Source: Cohnella faecalis (GTDB taxonomy: Bacteria; Bacillota; Bacilli; Paenibacillales; Paenibacillaceae). From it: DNA of 64,000 bases. The notes beneath the pieces were generated by a model that was given only the letters and a program-made list of their open reading frames with translations, searched no databases and was not told where the DNA came from. This document shows, piece by piece, positions 44,631 through 54,017 of this stretch. The stretch is from the NCBI RefSeq assembly GCF_003570905.1, contig NZ_QXJM01000039.1, positions 620,001 to 684,000 on the forward strand, written 5' to 3'. The position numbers and the translations under genes were made by a program. The stretch's first letter is position 1, and each line of letters begins with the position of its first letter.

Positions 44631-47600
44631 TTGAAATTGAAAACCCGGTTAAAGACGACAATCGTCTTCTTGTTATCTTTTAGCTTGATTCTATCGTACT
44701 TATATGCGGGGCCGATTGCTTCCGCATCGGCGGCCGCCGGCAACGCTCTGGTTCAGAACGGCGCGTACCAGCTCGATTTTAACATCCTGAAGGACGGGGA
44801 AGTCTCCGTTTCGACGGCTAATATGTACATGAAGATCAACGGTACGAAGGGGACGCTGAGGGTAAATGACGGAGTCATTACTTTCGAGCATGAGATCGAG
44901 ACGGAAAATCTGAACAAATTCGAATATTTGGGTTATCGACCCGACGGCGCAGCGAAGCCTCCGATTTCAGGCTCAAGCGCCCCGGATACGACCGCTTATG
45001 TGAATGCGACAGTCAGTGCAGGACCGACGGCGGATAAGAAGATTATTCGGTACGCCATAACGGACATTACGAAGAAACAAGACATTCTAATGCACATTAA
45101 TATTACGGAGATCGGATATAACCATTGGTATCATGCGCAAATCGGCATCGACACTGGCCCGCTGAACTTGCCGGGCAGCGGCGGAGAGGATCCAGGGACG
45201 AGCTCCGGCGAAGGCTCGAATTCGGGCAGCGTAACGCTGGAGAAGTTGCAGACGTTATTGGCGAAAGCTCAAGAGGTCTACGAGGGAAGCGCGGAAGGAG
45301 CGGCTTACGGACAATACCCGGCCGGCAGCCGAGCGTTGCTGGAAACGGCGATTTTTGCCGCGAAGGTGGAATTGAACGCTACGACCGAGGGCGATCAGGC
45401 CGCTTACGCGACCATTCACAATAAGCTCGAACAGCATTTGAAGGGATTTCAGGCGCTGCAAAAAGTGGCGGACAAAACGGCGCTGCGGGCGCTTCTTCCG
45501 GCTATGTCCAAGTTCATTAGCAAGGCGCTCGTTAACGGACAAACGAACGGCGGCCCCGGCGACGTGAAATCGGCTACTGTCGCAGGAGAATACTTTCATA
45601 GTGACATTAAAAGCCTCCAGAGGCTTTTGACGAATGGGGAAAAGTATTTGGAAGACCCCGCGGCTACGCAAACGCAGGTCGATAATACGGTTACCGGCAT
45701 CAGAGGGCAATACGAATGGACGTTGCAGCACAGGTATGTGGAGTTTGAGCCTTTCGAATTGTACGTGCTGGACACACCGAATGCGACCAATGAGGAGTCC
45801 GCGAAAGTCGGATTGTTGAGCCGCGCGGTGACGACGATCTCTCAAGCCTCCTATACGGTAAATTCGGGAGAAGTGCTCGGTAACATTCGGTTGAATCAAA
45901 GGCCGGACGACAACAAGGTCATGTTTTTCATACCGTTCGGGAACGGCGTGTATTTCAGCCCCGATATGTATGAAGCTATTCTTCCTGCGGCTGTTACCAG
46001 ATATCCCAATACGGCGATCGGCGACACGGTCTATCAGAGCGCTCTGAAAAGCTTTGACGACAATCTGGATACCGTATGGAGCGGACTCGGGCATATTACG
46101 TTCAAGCTGAACGGAGTGAAGCAATCGCTCTACTTAAGCTTCAACCGGCTTATCCATCAGAAGCTTAAGCAATCTCTAGTCGATGCCGTACGCTATCATG
46201 ACAAGGCACCAAAGCTTTCGGGCGCGGACGCTGCGGATTATGACGCGGCCAAGGCGGATTTGTCGGACGCGATCGCCGCGACGGAGCCTGTCGCCGCTAA
46301 TTTGAATGCGACGAGACCGGATATTCTTAACGCCGCTGCGGATTTGAAAGCCGCCGTCGATGCTTTCAAAGCGGTGGCGCAGTTCGAATACGACTTGTAC
46401 TACTCGACGCTGCACGCCACGCACTCCGCGTTTTCCGAAGTTGACAGCTACTTGGCGAAGCCTGCCAAAATATTGCCTCGTAGCGACGGAACGTACGAAG
46501 TTACGCTGACGGTCAAAGGAAGCTCCGTTATTCGGGAATTGAAGGTCGCGAAGGATGGCGTTTACTCCGACGTGACGGTGCTTAGCGAAAATACGGCCGA
46601 CAACAGCCGGGTCGTTCGGTTTGTTGCGGCTGACTTGACGCAGCAGACGCTGGCGAAGGTAAGGGTCGTCACGTCGCATCAGGGAGCCTCATACGACAAC
46701 ACCTACGACATTCGCTTCCATTTCAACGACGTGGACAATACCGCGCTGCAGGGGGAGATCGCGGCCGCGAACGGCAAGCTGCGGGCGGCTGTCGTCGGCA
46801 CGCAGGTGGGGCAGTATCCGCTAACGGCGAAAACGGCGTTGTCCGACGCGGTTGCCGCTGCGGGCGAAGTCGCCGTGAACGGAGCGAATACGGAAGCGTT
46901 GACGGCATCCGCGCTTACGGCTCTACAGCAAGCGGTGCAGTCGTTCGACGCTTCCGTCGTTACGGCGAACGATCTGCCCGACGGCGAATATACGATCGGT
47001 TTCACCGTTTTGAAGAAAGATCAGGAAGAGGTCTCGACTCTTAACGGCTATGCGGTATCGCCTGCAAGGCTACGTATCGCCGGCGGCGTTAAGACAATCT
47101 CCTTCACCTTGAAGCAGAGCGCGGAAATTCCGTCGCTGAAGGTGAACGGCCAAGCGGTAACGGTGGAGAGCACGAACGCGACTGCCAATACGAGAGTCGT
47201 ATCGTTCCCCGTAACAGACTTGACCGTCGATACGGTCGGATGGACGAAGTTCAATTGGGCGGCGCAGAGTATTTATAGCGAGTACGACATCCGCTTCCGG
47301 TTTGACGGCGCTTCTGCGGCTCCGTATGTGAGCGGACCGGATCCTGCGGGACCTGTCGTACCGGGCGTTCCGGGCGGAGGCTCGGGAACCGGCACACTGC
47401 AGGACGGGAACTACTTTCTTCCTTTCCGGATTTTGAAGAACGGGACGGACAGTACGTCAATCGCGAACGATTATGTCATCAGTCCGGCGCTGCTGAAAGT
47501 GGCAGGAGGGAGCAAAACGGTGTCGTTCACCGTCTTGCGGAGCTTCGAAGTCAATCAGATTACTATGAACGGCAGCAGCGGCAGCATCGTCAGCCGCGAC

Positions 47601-48455
47601 ACGGCGAACAATACTCGGGTCGTGTCCTATCCGCTGACGACGTTGTCGGGCAAACAAAGCGGCACCGTTCGAATCGATTGGAATGAATTCAACTATCACC
47701 ATTCGTACGATATTCAATTTCAGTTCGATGAAGGCTCCATGACTTCTGCGGGTGGCAATCCGACCGTTCCTGGAGGCAACGGCAACATATCCAGCCCGAG
47801 TCTCGAAAACCCGGGTACGGATGAGGAGAAACCGCCAACGGAAACTGAACAGCCGAAAACGGAAGAAAGCAGCAACGAAGAGCAAGCGCCAAAAGCGAAC
47901 TTCTCCGATACGGGCAGTCACTGGGCAATTCGCGAAATTAACCGTGCCGTTCAATTGGGCATCGTATCAGGCTTCAAGGATGGAAGCTTCCGTCCGAACC
48001 AAAACATTACTCGCGGCGAGCTTATTACGATCGTCAGCCAAGCGTTGAAGCTGGAAGGAGACGTCAGTGAATCCGATTTCCGAGATCTCGAGCAAATTCC
48101 GGCGTGGGCGCGCAAGCATGCCGTCCTGGCCTCGAAGCTCGGCTTGATAAGCGGGTATGAGGACGGTACGTTCCGCGCCGGCAAATCGATTACGAGAGTA
48201 GAGCTGGCGATTATCATTGCGAAGGCTGCCGGGCTGGAGTTGAAGGACGACGCCCGGTTAACGTTCGCGGATGCGGGGAATATACCGGAGTGGGCGCGCA
48301 AATCGATTGCGGCGGCCGTCGAAGCCGGATTAATCAAAGGCAAAGGCAATAACAGGTTCGATCCGAACGCACCTGCTACGCGGGCAGAGGCGGTAACGCT
48401 AGTTCTGGGCTTGCTCGATTTGGACGCGAAAGCGGCCAAGAAGTCTGCCGAATAA
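44631..48455 (+). CDS. S-layer-anchored (SLH) heme-binding NEAT protein
   Basis: A 1274-residue exported protein with a signal peptide to about residue 35. Four NEAT-type domains: about 38-170 (YNHWY), 583-700 (YDNTY), 781-900 (IYSEY, first Tyr of YxxxY missing), and 922-1045 (YHHSY). Between NEAT1 and NEAT2 lie a FIVAR-like helical repeat (QYPAGSRALLETAI) and a beta domain of unknown type (about 380-510); a second helical repeat (QYPLTAKTALSDAV) precedes NEAT3. Three SLH repeats (about 1088-1270) end the protein and would hold it on pyruvylated wall polymer. YxxxY binds heme iron in NEAT proteins. Compare BslK of B. anthracis, a single NEAT with SLH. TTG 44631 follows AAGGAGAG. Confidence 0.92.
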   Translation: MKLKTRLKTTIVFLLSFSLILSYLYAGPIASASAAAGNALVQNGAYQLDFNILKDGEVSVSTANMYMKINGTKGTLRVNDGVITFEHEIETENLNKFEYLGYRPDGAAKPPISGSSAPDTTAYVNATVSAGPTADKKIIRYAITDITKKQDILMHINITEIGYNHWYHAQIGIDTGPLNLPGSGGEDPGTSSGEGSNSGSVTLEKLQTLLAKAQEVYEGSAEGAAYGQYPAGSRALLETAIFAAKVELNATTEGDQAAYATIHNKLEQHLKGFQALQKVADKTALRALLPAMSKFISKALVNGQTNGGPGDVKSATVAGEYFHSDIKSLQRLLTNGEKYLEDPAATQTQVDNTVTGIRGQYEWTLQHRYVEFEPFELYVLDTPNATNEESAKVGLLSRAVTTISQASYTVNSGEVLGNIRLNQRPDDNKVMFFIPFGNGVYFSPDMYEAILPAAVTRYPNTAIGDTVYQSALKSFDDNLDTVWSGLGHITFKLNGVKQSLYLSFNRLIHQKLKQSLVDAVRYHDKAPKLSGADAADYDAAKADLSDAIAATEPVAANLNATRPDILNAAADLKAAVDAFKAVAQFEYDLYYSTLHATHSAFSEVDSYLAKPAKILPRSDGTYEVTLTVKGSSVIRELKVAKDGVYSDVTVLSENTADNSRVVRFVAADLTQQTLAKVRVVTSHQGASYDNTYDIRFHFNDVDNTALQGEIAAANGKLRAAVVGTQVGQYPLTAKTALSDAVAAAGEVAVNGANTEALTASALTALQQAVQSFDASVVTANDLPDGEYTIGFTVLKKDQEEVSTLNGYAVSPARLRIAGGVKTISFTLKQSAEIPSLKVNGQAVTVESTNATANTRVVSFPVTDLTVDTVGWTKFNWAAQSIYSEYDIRFRFDGASAAPYVSGPDPAGPVVPGVPGGGSGTGTLQDGNYFLPFRILKNGTDSTSIANDYVISPALLKVAGGSKTVSFTVLRSFEVNQITMNGSSGSIVSRDTANNTRVVSYPLTTLSGKQSGTVRIDWNEFNYHHSYDIQFQFDEGSMTSAGGNPTVPGGNGNISSPSLENPGTDEEKPPTETEQPKTEESSNEEQAPKANFSDTGSHWAIREINRAVQLGIVSGFKDGSFRPNQNITRGELITIVSQALKLEGDVSESDFRDLEQIPAWARKHAVLASKLGLISGYEDGTFRAGKSITRVELAIIIAKAAGLELKDDARLTFADAGNIPEWARKSIAAAVEAGLIKGKGNNRFDPNAPATRAEAVTLVLGLLDLDAKAAKKSAE

Positions 48456-48472
48456 GAAGCGTACAGCGAAGA

Positions 48473-48515
48473 GGCTGTCCCGAAGGTCCGAAGCGGCCCG
48501 AGGGACGGCCTTTGT
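48473..48515 (+). terminator. Possible terminator after the SLH-NEAT gene
   Basis: GGCTGTCCC / GGGACGGCC stem with a long loop, followed by TTTGTTG. Weak T run. Confidence 0.5.
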
Positions 48516-48530
48516 TGTTAGTAGGCAGCC

Positions 48531-49545
48531 CGTTCGCCGACACAGTAGCCCTCCTGTAGCTGGTTAATTTCTCCGTTCGCCCGTCCGCCAACTTAGTAGC
48601 CCAACCCTAGCCGGTTAATTTCTCTGTTCGAACGTCCGCCAACTCAATAGCCCTACCGTAGCCGGTTAATTCTTCCGTTCGTACGTCCGCCAACTTGGTA
48701 GCCCAACCACAGCCGGTTAATTTCTCTGTTCGCCCGTCCGCCAACTTAGTAGCCCAACCCTAGCTGGTTAATTTCTCCATTCGCCCGTCCGCCAGCCCAG
48801 TAGCCCAACCCTAGCCGGTTAATTTCTCCATTCGCCCGTCCGCCAGCCCAGTAGCCCAACCACAGCCGGTTAATTCTTCCGTTCGCCCGTCCGCCAGCCC
48901 AGTAGCCCAACCCTAGCCGGTTAATTCCTCTGTTCGCCCGTCCGCCAACTTAGTAGCCCAACCCTAGCTGGTTAATTTCTCCATTCGCCCGTCCGCCAGC
49001 CCAGTAGCCCAATCCTAGCCGGTTAATTTCTCCATTCGAACGTCCGCCAGCCCAGTAGCCCAACCACAGCCGGTTAATTCTTCCGTTCGCCCGTCCGCCA
49101 ACCCAGTAGCCCTACCGTAGCGGGTTAATTTCTCCGTTCGCCCATCCGCCAACTTAGTAGCCCAACCCTAGCCGGTTAATTTCTCCGTTCGCCCATCCGC
49201 CAACTTAGTAGCCCAACCCTAGCCGGTTAATTCCTTTGTTCGAACGTCCGCCAACTTGGGAGCCCAACCACAGCCGGTTAATTTCTCCGTTCGCCCATCC
49301 GCCAACTTAGTAGCCCAACCCTAGCCGGTTAATTCCTCTGTTAGAACGTCCGCCAACTTAGTAGCCCAACCACAGCCGGTTAATTCCTCCGTTCGCCCGT
49401 CCGCCAACTTAGTAGCCCAACCCTAGCCGGTTAATTCCTCCGTTCGCCCGTCCGCCAACTTAATAGCCTAACCACAGCGGGTTAATTTCTCCGTTCGCCC
49501 GTCCGCCAACTCAATAGCCCTACCCTAGCCGGTTATTCCGTCCAT
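48531..49545. repeat. Tandem array 4: 20 copies of a 51-bp unit
   Basis: (C/T)GTTCG anchors recur from 48574 to 49492 in exactly 51-base steps, 19 units without an indel; a first copy of 43 bases begins at 48531. Unit: CGTTCGCCCGTCCGCCAAC, then TTAGTAGCCCAACCCTAGC, then CGGTTAATTTCTC. Copies differ at few sites that recur in mosaic combinations (CTTAGTAG or GCCCAGTAG, CCCTAG or CCACAG), as expected from repeated local exchange. It occupies the gap between two convergent NEAT genes. Confidence 0.97.
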
Positions 49546-49643
49546 TCGAGTGTCGGACTGGAGTGCGCCAAAGAGGCGATTAGGCGTTGCGTTGGACGTT
49601 GGACAGGCTTTACGTTTTTCATGATGCTCCTTGTCTCTTTGCC

Positions 49644-49685
49644 GAAAAAAAGACCGCTTCCCGGAAGCACTCCGGTTAGCGGTCG
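49644..49685 (-). terminator. Terminator of the secreted NEAT gene
   Basis: Minus strand GACCGCT...AAGCGGTC stem with inner CCGGAG / TTCCGG, followed by TTTTTTT. Confidence 0.8.
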
Positions 49686-49723
49686 CAATTGCAGCAGATC
49701 AAGACTCTAAGACGGGCTGTCTA

Positions 49724-50194
49724 TTAGTAGTCGAGGAACAGATTATATTGCTGGTTGTGGATGCCGGCTACGTTCACATGCAGCAAAACCGGCAAATTGT
49801 CCGTCAAGTTGGCGACTCCACTGAACGTGAAGTACGTATAGGAGCCCGACACCGTTTTGCTTGCGGCAACCTCGTACGTGCCATCTCCGGTTGGAGCGCC
49901 GTTAAGATCCACGTACAAGGACGGGTAGCTTATCGGTATAAGAGGGAAGGACGGCTCGAAGTTTTTAAGCTTCAGCGTCACCGTGTAGTTGCCCGCAGAG
50001 CCCGTTATATCGACGACTCCGCCATCGATATAAGAGGAAGCATGCGCCGAAGGGGACCCCGAGCTGTCCAGGAACTGGGCGGAATACGGGGCGGCGGAAG
50101 CCGGCAGCGCGAACGATAGTACAAGTGCCAAAGCCATCAATAGAGCAATCGATTTTTTGTTGAAGAAAGAGATTTTAGACATAATGAAATACAC
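49724..50194 (-). CDS. Secreted single-domain NEAT-like protein (possible hemophore)
   Basis: A 156-residue exported protein with signal peptide to ASA (about residue 30) and one NEAT-like domain: YSAQFLDSSGSPSAHASSYI matches the first strand and the 3-10 helix of NEAT domains, and HNQQYNLFLDY ends it where heme-binding NEATs have YxxxYD. The first Tyr is replaced by His. No anchor or sorting signal follows, so it is probably released, like IsdX1 of B. anthracis. ATG 50194 has GGAGTG upstream. Its promoter region has a Fur box and direct-repeat operator C. Confidence 0.75.
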   Translation of the reverse strand: MYFIMSKISFFNKKSIALLMALALVLSFALPASAAPYSAQFLDSSGSPSAHASSYIDGGVVDITGSAGNYTVTLKLKNFEPSFPLIPISYPSLYVDLNGAPTGDGTYEVAASKTVSGSYTYFTFSGVANLTDNLPVLLHVNVAGIHNQQYNLFLDY

Positions 50195-50330
50195 TCCTTT
50201 GATTGTTTAGAATAGTTGAATTGCCGGTACTAACAGGTATATCCGCTTGTGTGTCAGCCCCCCGATGTTAGTTAACTTCGCTTCGCCCCTCCATTCGAAC
50301 GGCTCAGGTTGGCAGCTGCAACGACATCAT

Positions 50331-50349
50331 AATAATGATTATCATTATC
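50331..50349 (-). promoter_or_regulatory. Fur box before the secreted NEAT gene
   Basis: Minus strand GATAATGATAATCATTATT, 18 of 19 consensus positions, within a promoter-like TTGATT-N16-TATTAT. Confidence 0.88.
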
Positions 50350-50444
50350 AATGAATAATCAAAAAAATAATACCTTGCACCGTACCTTAACGACCGTACG
50401 GCATTCACTGCGAAACCGACGAGCCTAATTTAACTGCATTTTGA

Positions 50445-50488
50445 ATGATACATGGCATTCATGAACGGAGCATGAACTTTGCATTACA
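50445..50488 (-). promoter_or_regulatory. Direct-repeat operator C with -10 element
   Basis: Minus strand TGTAAT (50488), GTTCAT (50477), GTTCAT (50466), then TATCAT starting at 50450: 11-base steps and 16 bases to the -10, exactly as at operators A and B. Confidence 0.65.
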
Positions 50489-50526
50489 AATTGGACAGAT
50501 TCTCCCAGATCAGGATCGGCTGAAAA

Positions 50527-50570
50527 TGTAATCTGAAATTCATGTTCCGTTCACAGTCCGAATGTACACT
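50527..50570 (+). promoter_or_regulatory. Direct-repeat operator B with -10 element
   Basis: TGTAAT (50527), ATTCAT (50538), GTTCAC (50549), then TACACT at 50565. Points at the binding-protein gene at 50630. Confidence 0.65.
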
Positions 50571-50582
50571 TTAGCTGTAATC

Positions 50583-50601
50583 AACAATGATAATCACTAT
50601 C
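50583..50601 (+). promoter_or_regulatory. Fur-like box before the heme-binding lipoprotein gene
   Basis: AACAATGATAATCACTATC, 16 of 19 positions of the Fur consensus, between operator B's -10 and the start codon. Confidence 0.7.
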
Positions 50602-50629
50602 ATCTATTGCGGGCTGGAGGCATATCCCA

Positions 50630-51574
50630 TTGAAGGAAAGCGCAAGGCGCCGCGTTGCTATGCTCATTCCGACGATTCTCTTGGCGGGAGTGATGACCGG
50701 TTGCGGTGCGATGAATGCAAGCCAAGACGCTAGCGAAGGGAAGCTTGTCGTCGAGGACTTCGCGGGGCGCAAGGTGGCGTTCGACGAGACGCCGAAGCGA
50801 ATCGTCGCTTTGGGGAACGGCGAGCTCGACATTGTGTACGCGCTGAAGGGGACGCTGGTAGGGAGACCGGACGATCATGGCTCTCTCCCGAATGAAGCAG
50901 CTCGGGAAGTTCCGATCGTCGGTTCGGTCCATACGGTCGATTTGGAGAAAATAGCGGCGTTGCGGCCGGACGTCGTGCTCGGCAATCATCCGATCAACGA
51001 CAACGATATTCCTAAGCTGGAGCGAATTGGCGTCAAGCTCGTTCTTACGCAAGCGAATTCTATCGAAGATATTCGTCGCGAGATCCTGCTGCTGGGCAAG
51101 ATGTTGGGCAAAGAAACGCTTGCGTCAGAGACGGTCGACGTGATGAATCGCAAGCTAGCGGACATAAAGGGTCGGCCGAAGGGGGCTCAACGAGCGCTTG
51201 TTGTCTATGGCGCTCCGGGAACTTATTTGGCGGCATTGCCGAATTCGTTGGCGGGAAATCTGCTGGAGACTGCCGGCGGCTACAACGTCGCTTCGGATTT
51301 TCCCAGCTTGCAGAACTTTCCGCAATACGCGCAATTGAATGCGGAGCGTGTAATTGAAGCGAATCCGGATTTGATTCTGGTTATGACTCACGGCGACTCG
51401 GAGGAAGTGGAGAAGGGCTTCGTCCGGGAGATGGAGAGCAATCCGGCATGGAACTCGCTCGCGGCGGTGCGGAACAAGCGAATTCACGTGCTCCCCTCGG
51501 AATTGTTCGGAACGAACCCTGGAACGCGCGCGGCGGAAGCCGTGGAGCGGCTCGCGGAGCTGCTGGAGCCATGA
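50630..51574 (+). CDS. Heme/iron ABC transporter substrate-binding lipoprotein (IsdE/HmuT type)
   Basis: A 314-residue class III periplasmic-binding-type lipoprotein with lipobox VMTGC. Features of the family: VVEDFAGRKVAFDETPKRIV at the N-terminus, the long spanning helix around NRKLADIKG, and YGAPGTYLAALPNSLAGNLL in the second lobe. It should receive heme (or an iron chelate) from the NEAT proteins and pass it to the permease. TTG 50630 is 9 bases after GGAGG. Its stop overlaps the permease start (ATGA). Confidence 0.88.
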   Translation: MKESARRRVAMLIPTILLAGVMTGCGAMNASQDASEGKLVVEDFAGRKVAFDETPKRIVALGNGELDIVYALKGTLVGRPDDHGSLPNEAAREVPIVGSVHTVDLEKIAALRPDVVLGNHPINDNDIPKLERIGVKLVLTQANSIEDIRREILLLGKMLGKETLASETVDVMNRKLADIKGRPKGAQRALVVYGAPGTYLAALPNSLAGNLLETAGGYNVASDFPSLQNFPQYAQLNAERVIEANPDLILVMTHGDSEEVEKGFVREMESNPAWNSLAAVRNKRIHVLPSELFGTNPGTRAAEAVERLAELLEP

Positions 51575-52569
51575 ACGTGCGCACACGAAATAAGCGGCGG
51601 CGTTGGCTGGCTCTGGCGATTGTTCCGGCACTGATCGCGACGATATTATTCGGAGTCGGCAGCGGTTCGGTATCGATCTCGTTTTCGGAAATTGTGCGCG
51701 TCCTGTTCGGAGAGGGCAATGCCGTGAATGAGTCGATTATTTGGGACGTGAGACTTCCGCGCGTGTTGGTCGGGTTGTTGACAGGGGCATGTCTTGCCGC
51801 TTCCGGCGCTCTGCTACAGGGCGTTATGCGAAATCCGCTGGCAGACCCTGCAATTATCGGCGTATCGGCCGGAGGCGGCATCGGAGCCGTAATCGCGCTC
51901 GTTCTTTTTCCCCAATTCAGCTTGCTGCTGCCAGGATTCGCTTTCGCCGGAGCCGTGGTATCCTCGGCATTCATCTACTTTCTGGCCTGGGACAACGGAA
52001 GCTCTCCCGTGAAAATCGTGCTTGCTGGCATCGCCGTCAACGCATTTCTGGGAGGAATCATGAACGGCATTATGGTGCTGAACAGCGACCGGATTCAGAG
52101 CGTCATTCCGTGGCTGGCGGGAGGCTTGAGCGGCAGAAGCTGGCCGCATCTCCTGTTCATGCTGCCGTATGCCGCCGTAGGTCTGGCGCTGACTCCACTC
52201 GCCATGAAATCTGCGAATCTGCTCATGCTCGGCGACCAGTCGGCGCAATCGCTGGGACAGAACGTGGAGCGCCATCGATTTCTAATCGTTGCGTTGTCCT
52301 CGTTGCTCGCAGGCGCGGCTGTTAGCGTTGCGGGGCTTGTCGGTTTCGTTGGTTTGATCGTGCCGCATGCCTTCCGACTGCTGATCGGCGAGGACTACCG
52401 CTATCTTCTGCCGTTCTCGATCGTCGGCGGCGCAATCCTGATGGTCGCAGCCGATACGGCGGCGCGCAGCTGGTTCGATCCGCTGGAGCTGCCCGCCGGC
52501 ATATTGCTGGCATGCGTCGGCGCTCCTTTTTTCTTAATGCTGTTGAAAAAAAGGAGGTTGATCAAGTAA
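51571..52569 (+). CDS. FecCD-family ABC permease for heme/iron
   Basis: A 332-residue permease of the BtuC/FecCD family, about ten TM segments. Motifs: [40 protein letters not shown], and the cytoplasmic coupling region near [12 protein letters not shown]. Start ATG 51571 overlaps the lipoprotein stop; longer in-frame readings run back into that gene. The stop TAA shares a base with the ATPase ATG. Confidence 0.92.
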   Translation: MNVRTRNKRRRWLALAIVPALIATILFGVGSGSVSISFSEIVRVLFGEGNAVNESIIWDVRLPRVLVGLLTGACLAASGALLQGVMRNPLADPAIIGVSAGGGIGAVIALVLFPQFSLLLPGFAFAGAVVSSAFIYFLAWDNGSSPVKIVLAGIAVNAFLGGIMNGIMVLNSDRIQSVIPWLAGGLSGRSWPHLLFMLPYAAVGLALTPLAMKSANLLMLGDQSAQSLGQNVERHRFLIVALSSLLAGAAVSVAGLVGFVGLIVPHAFRLLIGEDYRYLLPFSIVGGAILMVAADTAARSWFDPLELPAGILLACVGAPFFLMLLKKRRLIK

Positions 52570-53681
52570 TGGCGGTTGAAATTAGCGAGCTTGCCTATAA
52601 GCAGGATCATTTCCAGCTGCATGTGGCGAACGAGAAGCTGCCGAAGGGCCGAATTACCGCTATTGTCGGGCGCAACGGCTCGGGAAAATCGACTTTGCTG
52701 CGAATGATCGCCGGATTGATCCGGCCCGAGAGCGGTGCGATTCACTATGACGGAGAACCGGGGACGGCTTTTTCGCGGAAGCAATTCGCTCTCAAGGTGT
52801 CCATGCTAAGTCAGGACAAAGGACATATCCCGGATCTGACGGTGCGTGAGCTAGTCGCTCTCGGCAGGGCGCCCCGCCAATCCTCTTTTCGCAGCCGGAT
52901 GTCGCCCGAGGATGAGAGAGCAGTCAAATGGGCGTTGTCCGCAGTCGGCATTCGCCATAACGAAGACCGTCTGTTCCACACCTTATCGGGCGGGGAGCAG
53001 CAGAAGGCGCGAATCGCTATGGCGCTAGCTCAGGAAGCGCAAATTATTTTGCTCGACGAGCCTACGACGTACTTGGATCTGGCGTTTCAACTGGAGCTGA
53101 TGGAGACGCTGCGCAGGCTGAATCGGAGTCTGGGGTTAACCATCGTGATGGTGCTTCACGATTTGCAGCAAGCGGCTGCGTACAGCGACTATCTGATTGC
53201 GATGGAGAACGGCCGAATCGCGGCCAGCGGACCGCCGAAATCGGTTATCGATCAGCGCTTTATGCTGAACGTGTTCGGGGTAGCGGCCCAAATCGATCTG
53301 AAGGGTTCATATCCCGTCATTATTCCAATTCCACAACCATTCAAGGAGGAAACAAACATGGTGATTGTAACGAATGTCTCGCAAATTACGAAAGGCAACG
53401 GGGAAAAGCTGATCGAGCGCTTCAACCGTGTAGGGAAGGTAGAAGGGATGAAAGGGTTTCTGGGCCTTGAGGTCATGCTGACCGAGAATACGAAGGAGTA
53501 CGACGAAGTGACTGTCAGCACCCGTTGGGAGAGCAGAGAGGACTTCCAGCTATGGACGCGCAGCGAAGCTTTCCGCGAGTCTCATTCGCACCGCGAAAAG
53601 CCGGACTATATTCTCTCCAACAAAATCGTCTATTACGACGTAAAGGTTGTACGCCAGCCGTTTGCTCAAGTGGAGCAATAA
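52569..53681 (+). CDS. ABC ATPase fused to an IsdG-type heme monooxygenase
   Basis: A 370-residue two-part protein. Residues 1-255 are a FecE/HmuV-like ATPase: Walker [10 protein letters not shown], signature LSGGEQQ, Walker [10 protein letters not shown]-loop His in VLHD. Residues 264-370 are a complete IsdG/HmoB-type heme-degrading monooxygenase. Counted from the internal Met, the catalytic Asn6, Trp66 and His76 fall exactly where IsdI has them ([18 protein letters not shown]). The two parts join in frame through [15 protein letters not shown]. The internal ATG 53358 has AGGAGG 8 bases upstream, so a free 107-residue monooxygenase may also be made. The product would power heme import and open the ring to free iron at the same place. 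Confidence 0.9.
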   Translation: MAVEISELAYKQDHFQLHVANEKLPKGRITAIVGRNGSGKSTLLRMIAGLIRPESGAIHYDGEPGTAFSRKQFALKVSMLSQDKGHIPDLTVRELVALGRAPRQSSFRSRMSPEDERAVKWALSAVGIRHNEDRLFHTLSGGEQQKARIAMALAQEAQIILLDEPTTYLDLAFQLELMETLRRLNRSLGLTIVMVLHDLQQAAAYSDYLIAMENGRIAASGPPKSVIDQRFMLNVFGVAAQIDLKGSYPVIIPIPQPFKEETNMVIVTNVSQITKGNGEKLIERFNRVGKVEGMKGFLGLEVMLTENTKEYDEVTVSTRWESREDFQLWTRSEAFRESHSHREKPDYILSNKIVYYDVKVVRQPFAQVEQ

Positions 53682-53693
53682 GACGTTAGAGAG

Positions 53694-53731
53694 AGCTTTC
53701 GGGGGCGGCTCCAACTCCCGAAAGCTTTTTC
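53694..53731 (+). terminator. Terminator of the first heme-transport operon
   Basis: AGCTTTCGGG / CCCGAAAGCT perfect 10-bp stem followed by TTTT. Confidence 0.88.
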
Positions 53732-53905
53732 ATAGAATTTCAGAAAGCATAAGTTTTCAACCTCTTGCACCCACATGAGCATCTCAAAGACACCTGAACC
53801 GACAGAGGAGCGGTGCTTGGAACCGACCTTTCTTGGAGACGTGTGTCCGACTCCCAGGACCGAACCCGAAGCCGGGCTTGTCGCCGAACCAAACCGAGCC
53901 GCGCC

Positions 53906-54017
53906 GAATGACCGATGGACGCTCCGCCCCGAGCCGTACTAACGCTGAATGACCGATGGACGAACGGCCCCGAGCCGGACTAACGCCGAATGACCGATGG
54001 ACGCTCCGCGCGCCAAG
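53906..54017. repeat. Direct repeat, 41-bp unit, 2.7 copies
   Basis: GAATGACCGATGGACG starts at 53906, 53947 and 53988. The period is 41, unlike the five 51-bp arrays. The rest of 53732-54370 has no gene I can support; a pair of diverged TGCAAA...TACCTTTA / TACATTTA segments 52 bases apart (54035, 54087) is the only other structure seen. Confidence 0.8.

Noticed and set aside
53906..54017. The 41-bp repeats as a sixth member of the 51-bp family
   Set aside because: Period measured at three anchors is 41, not 51.
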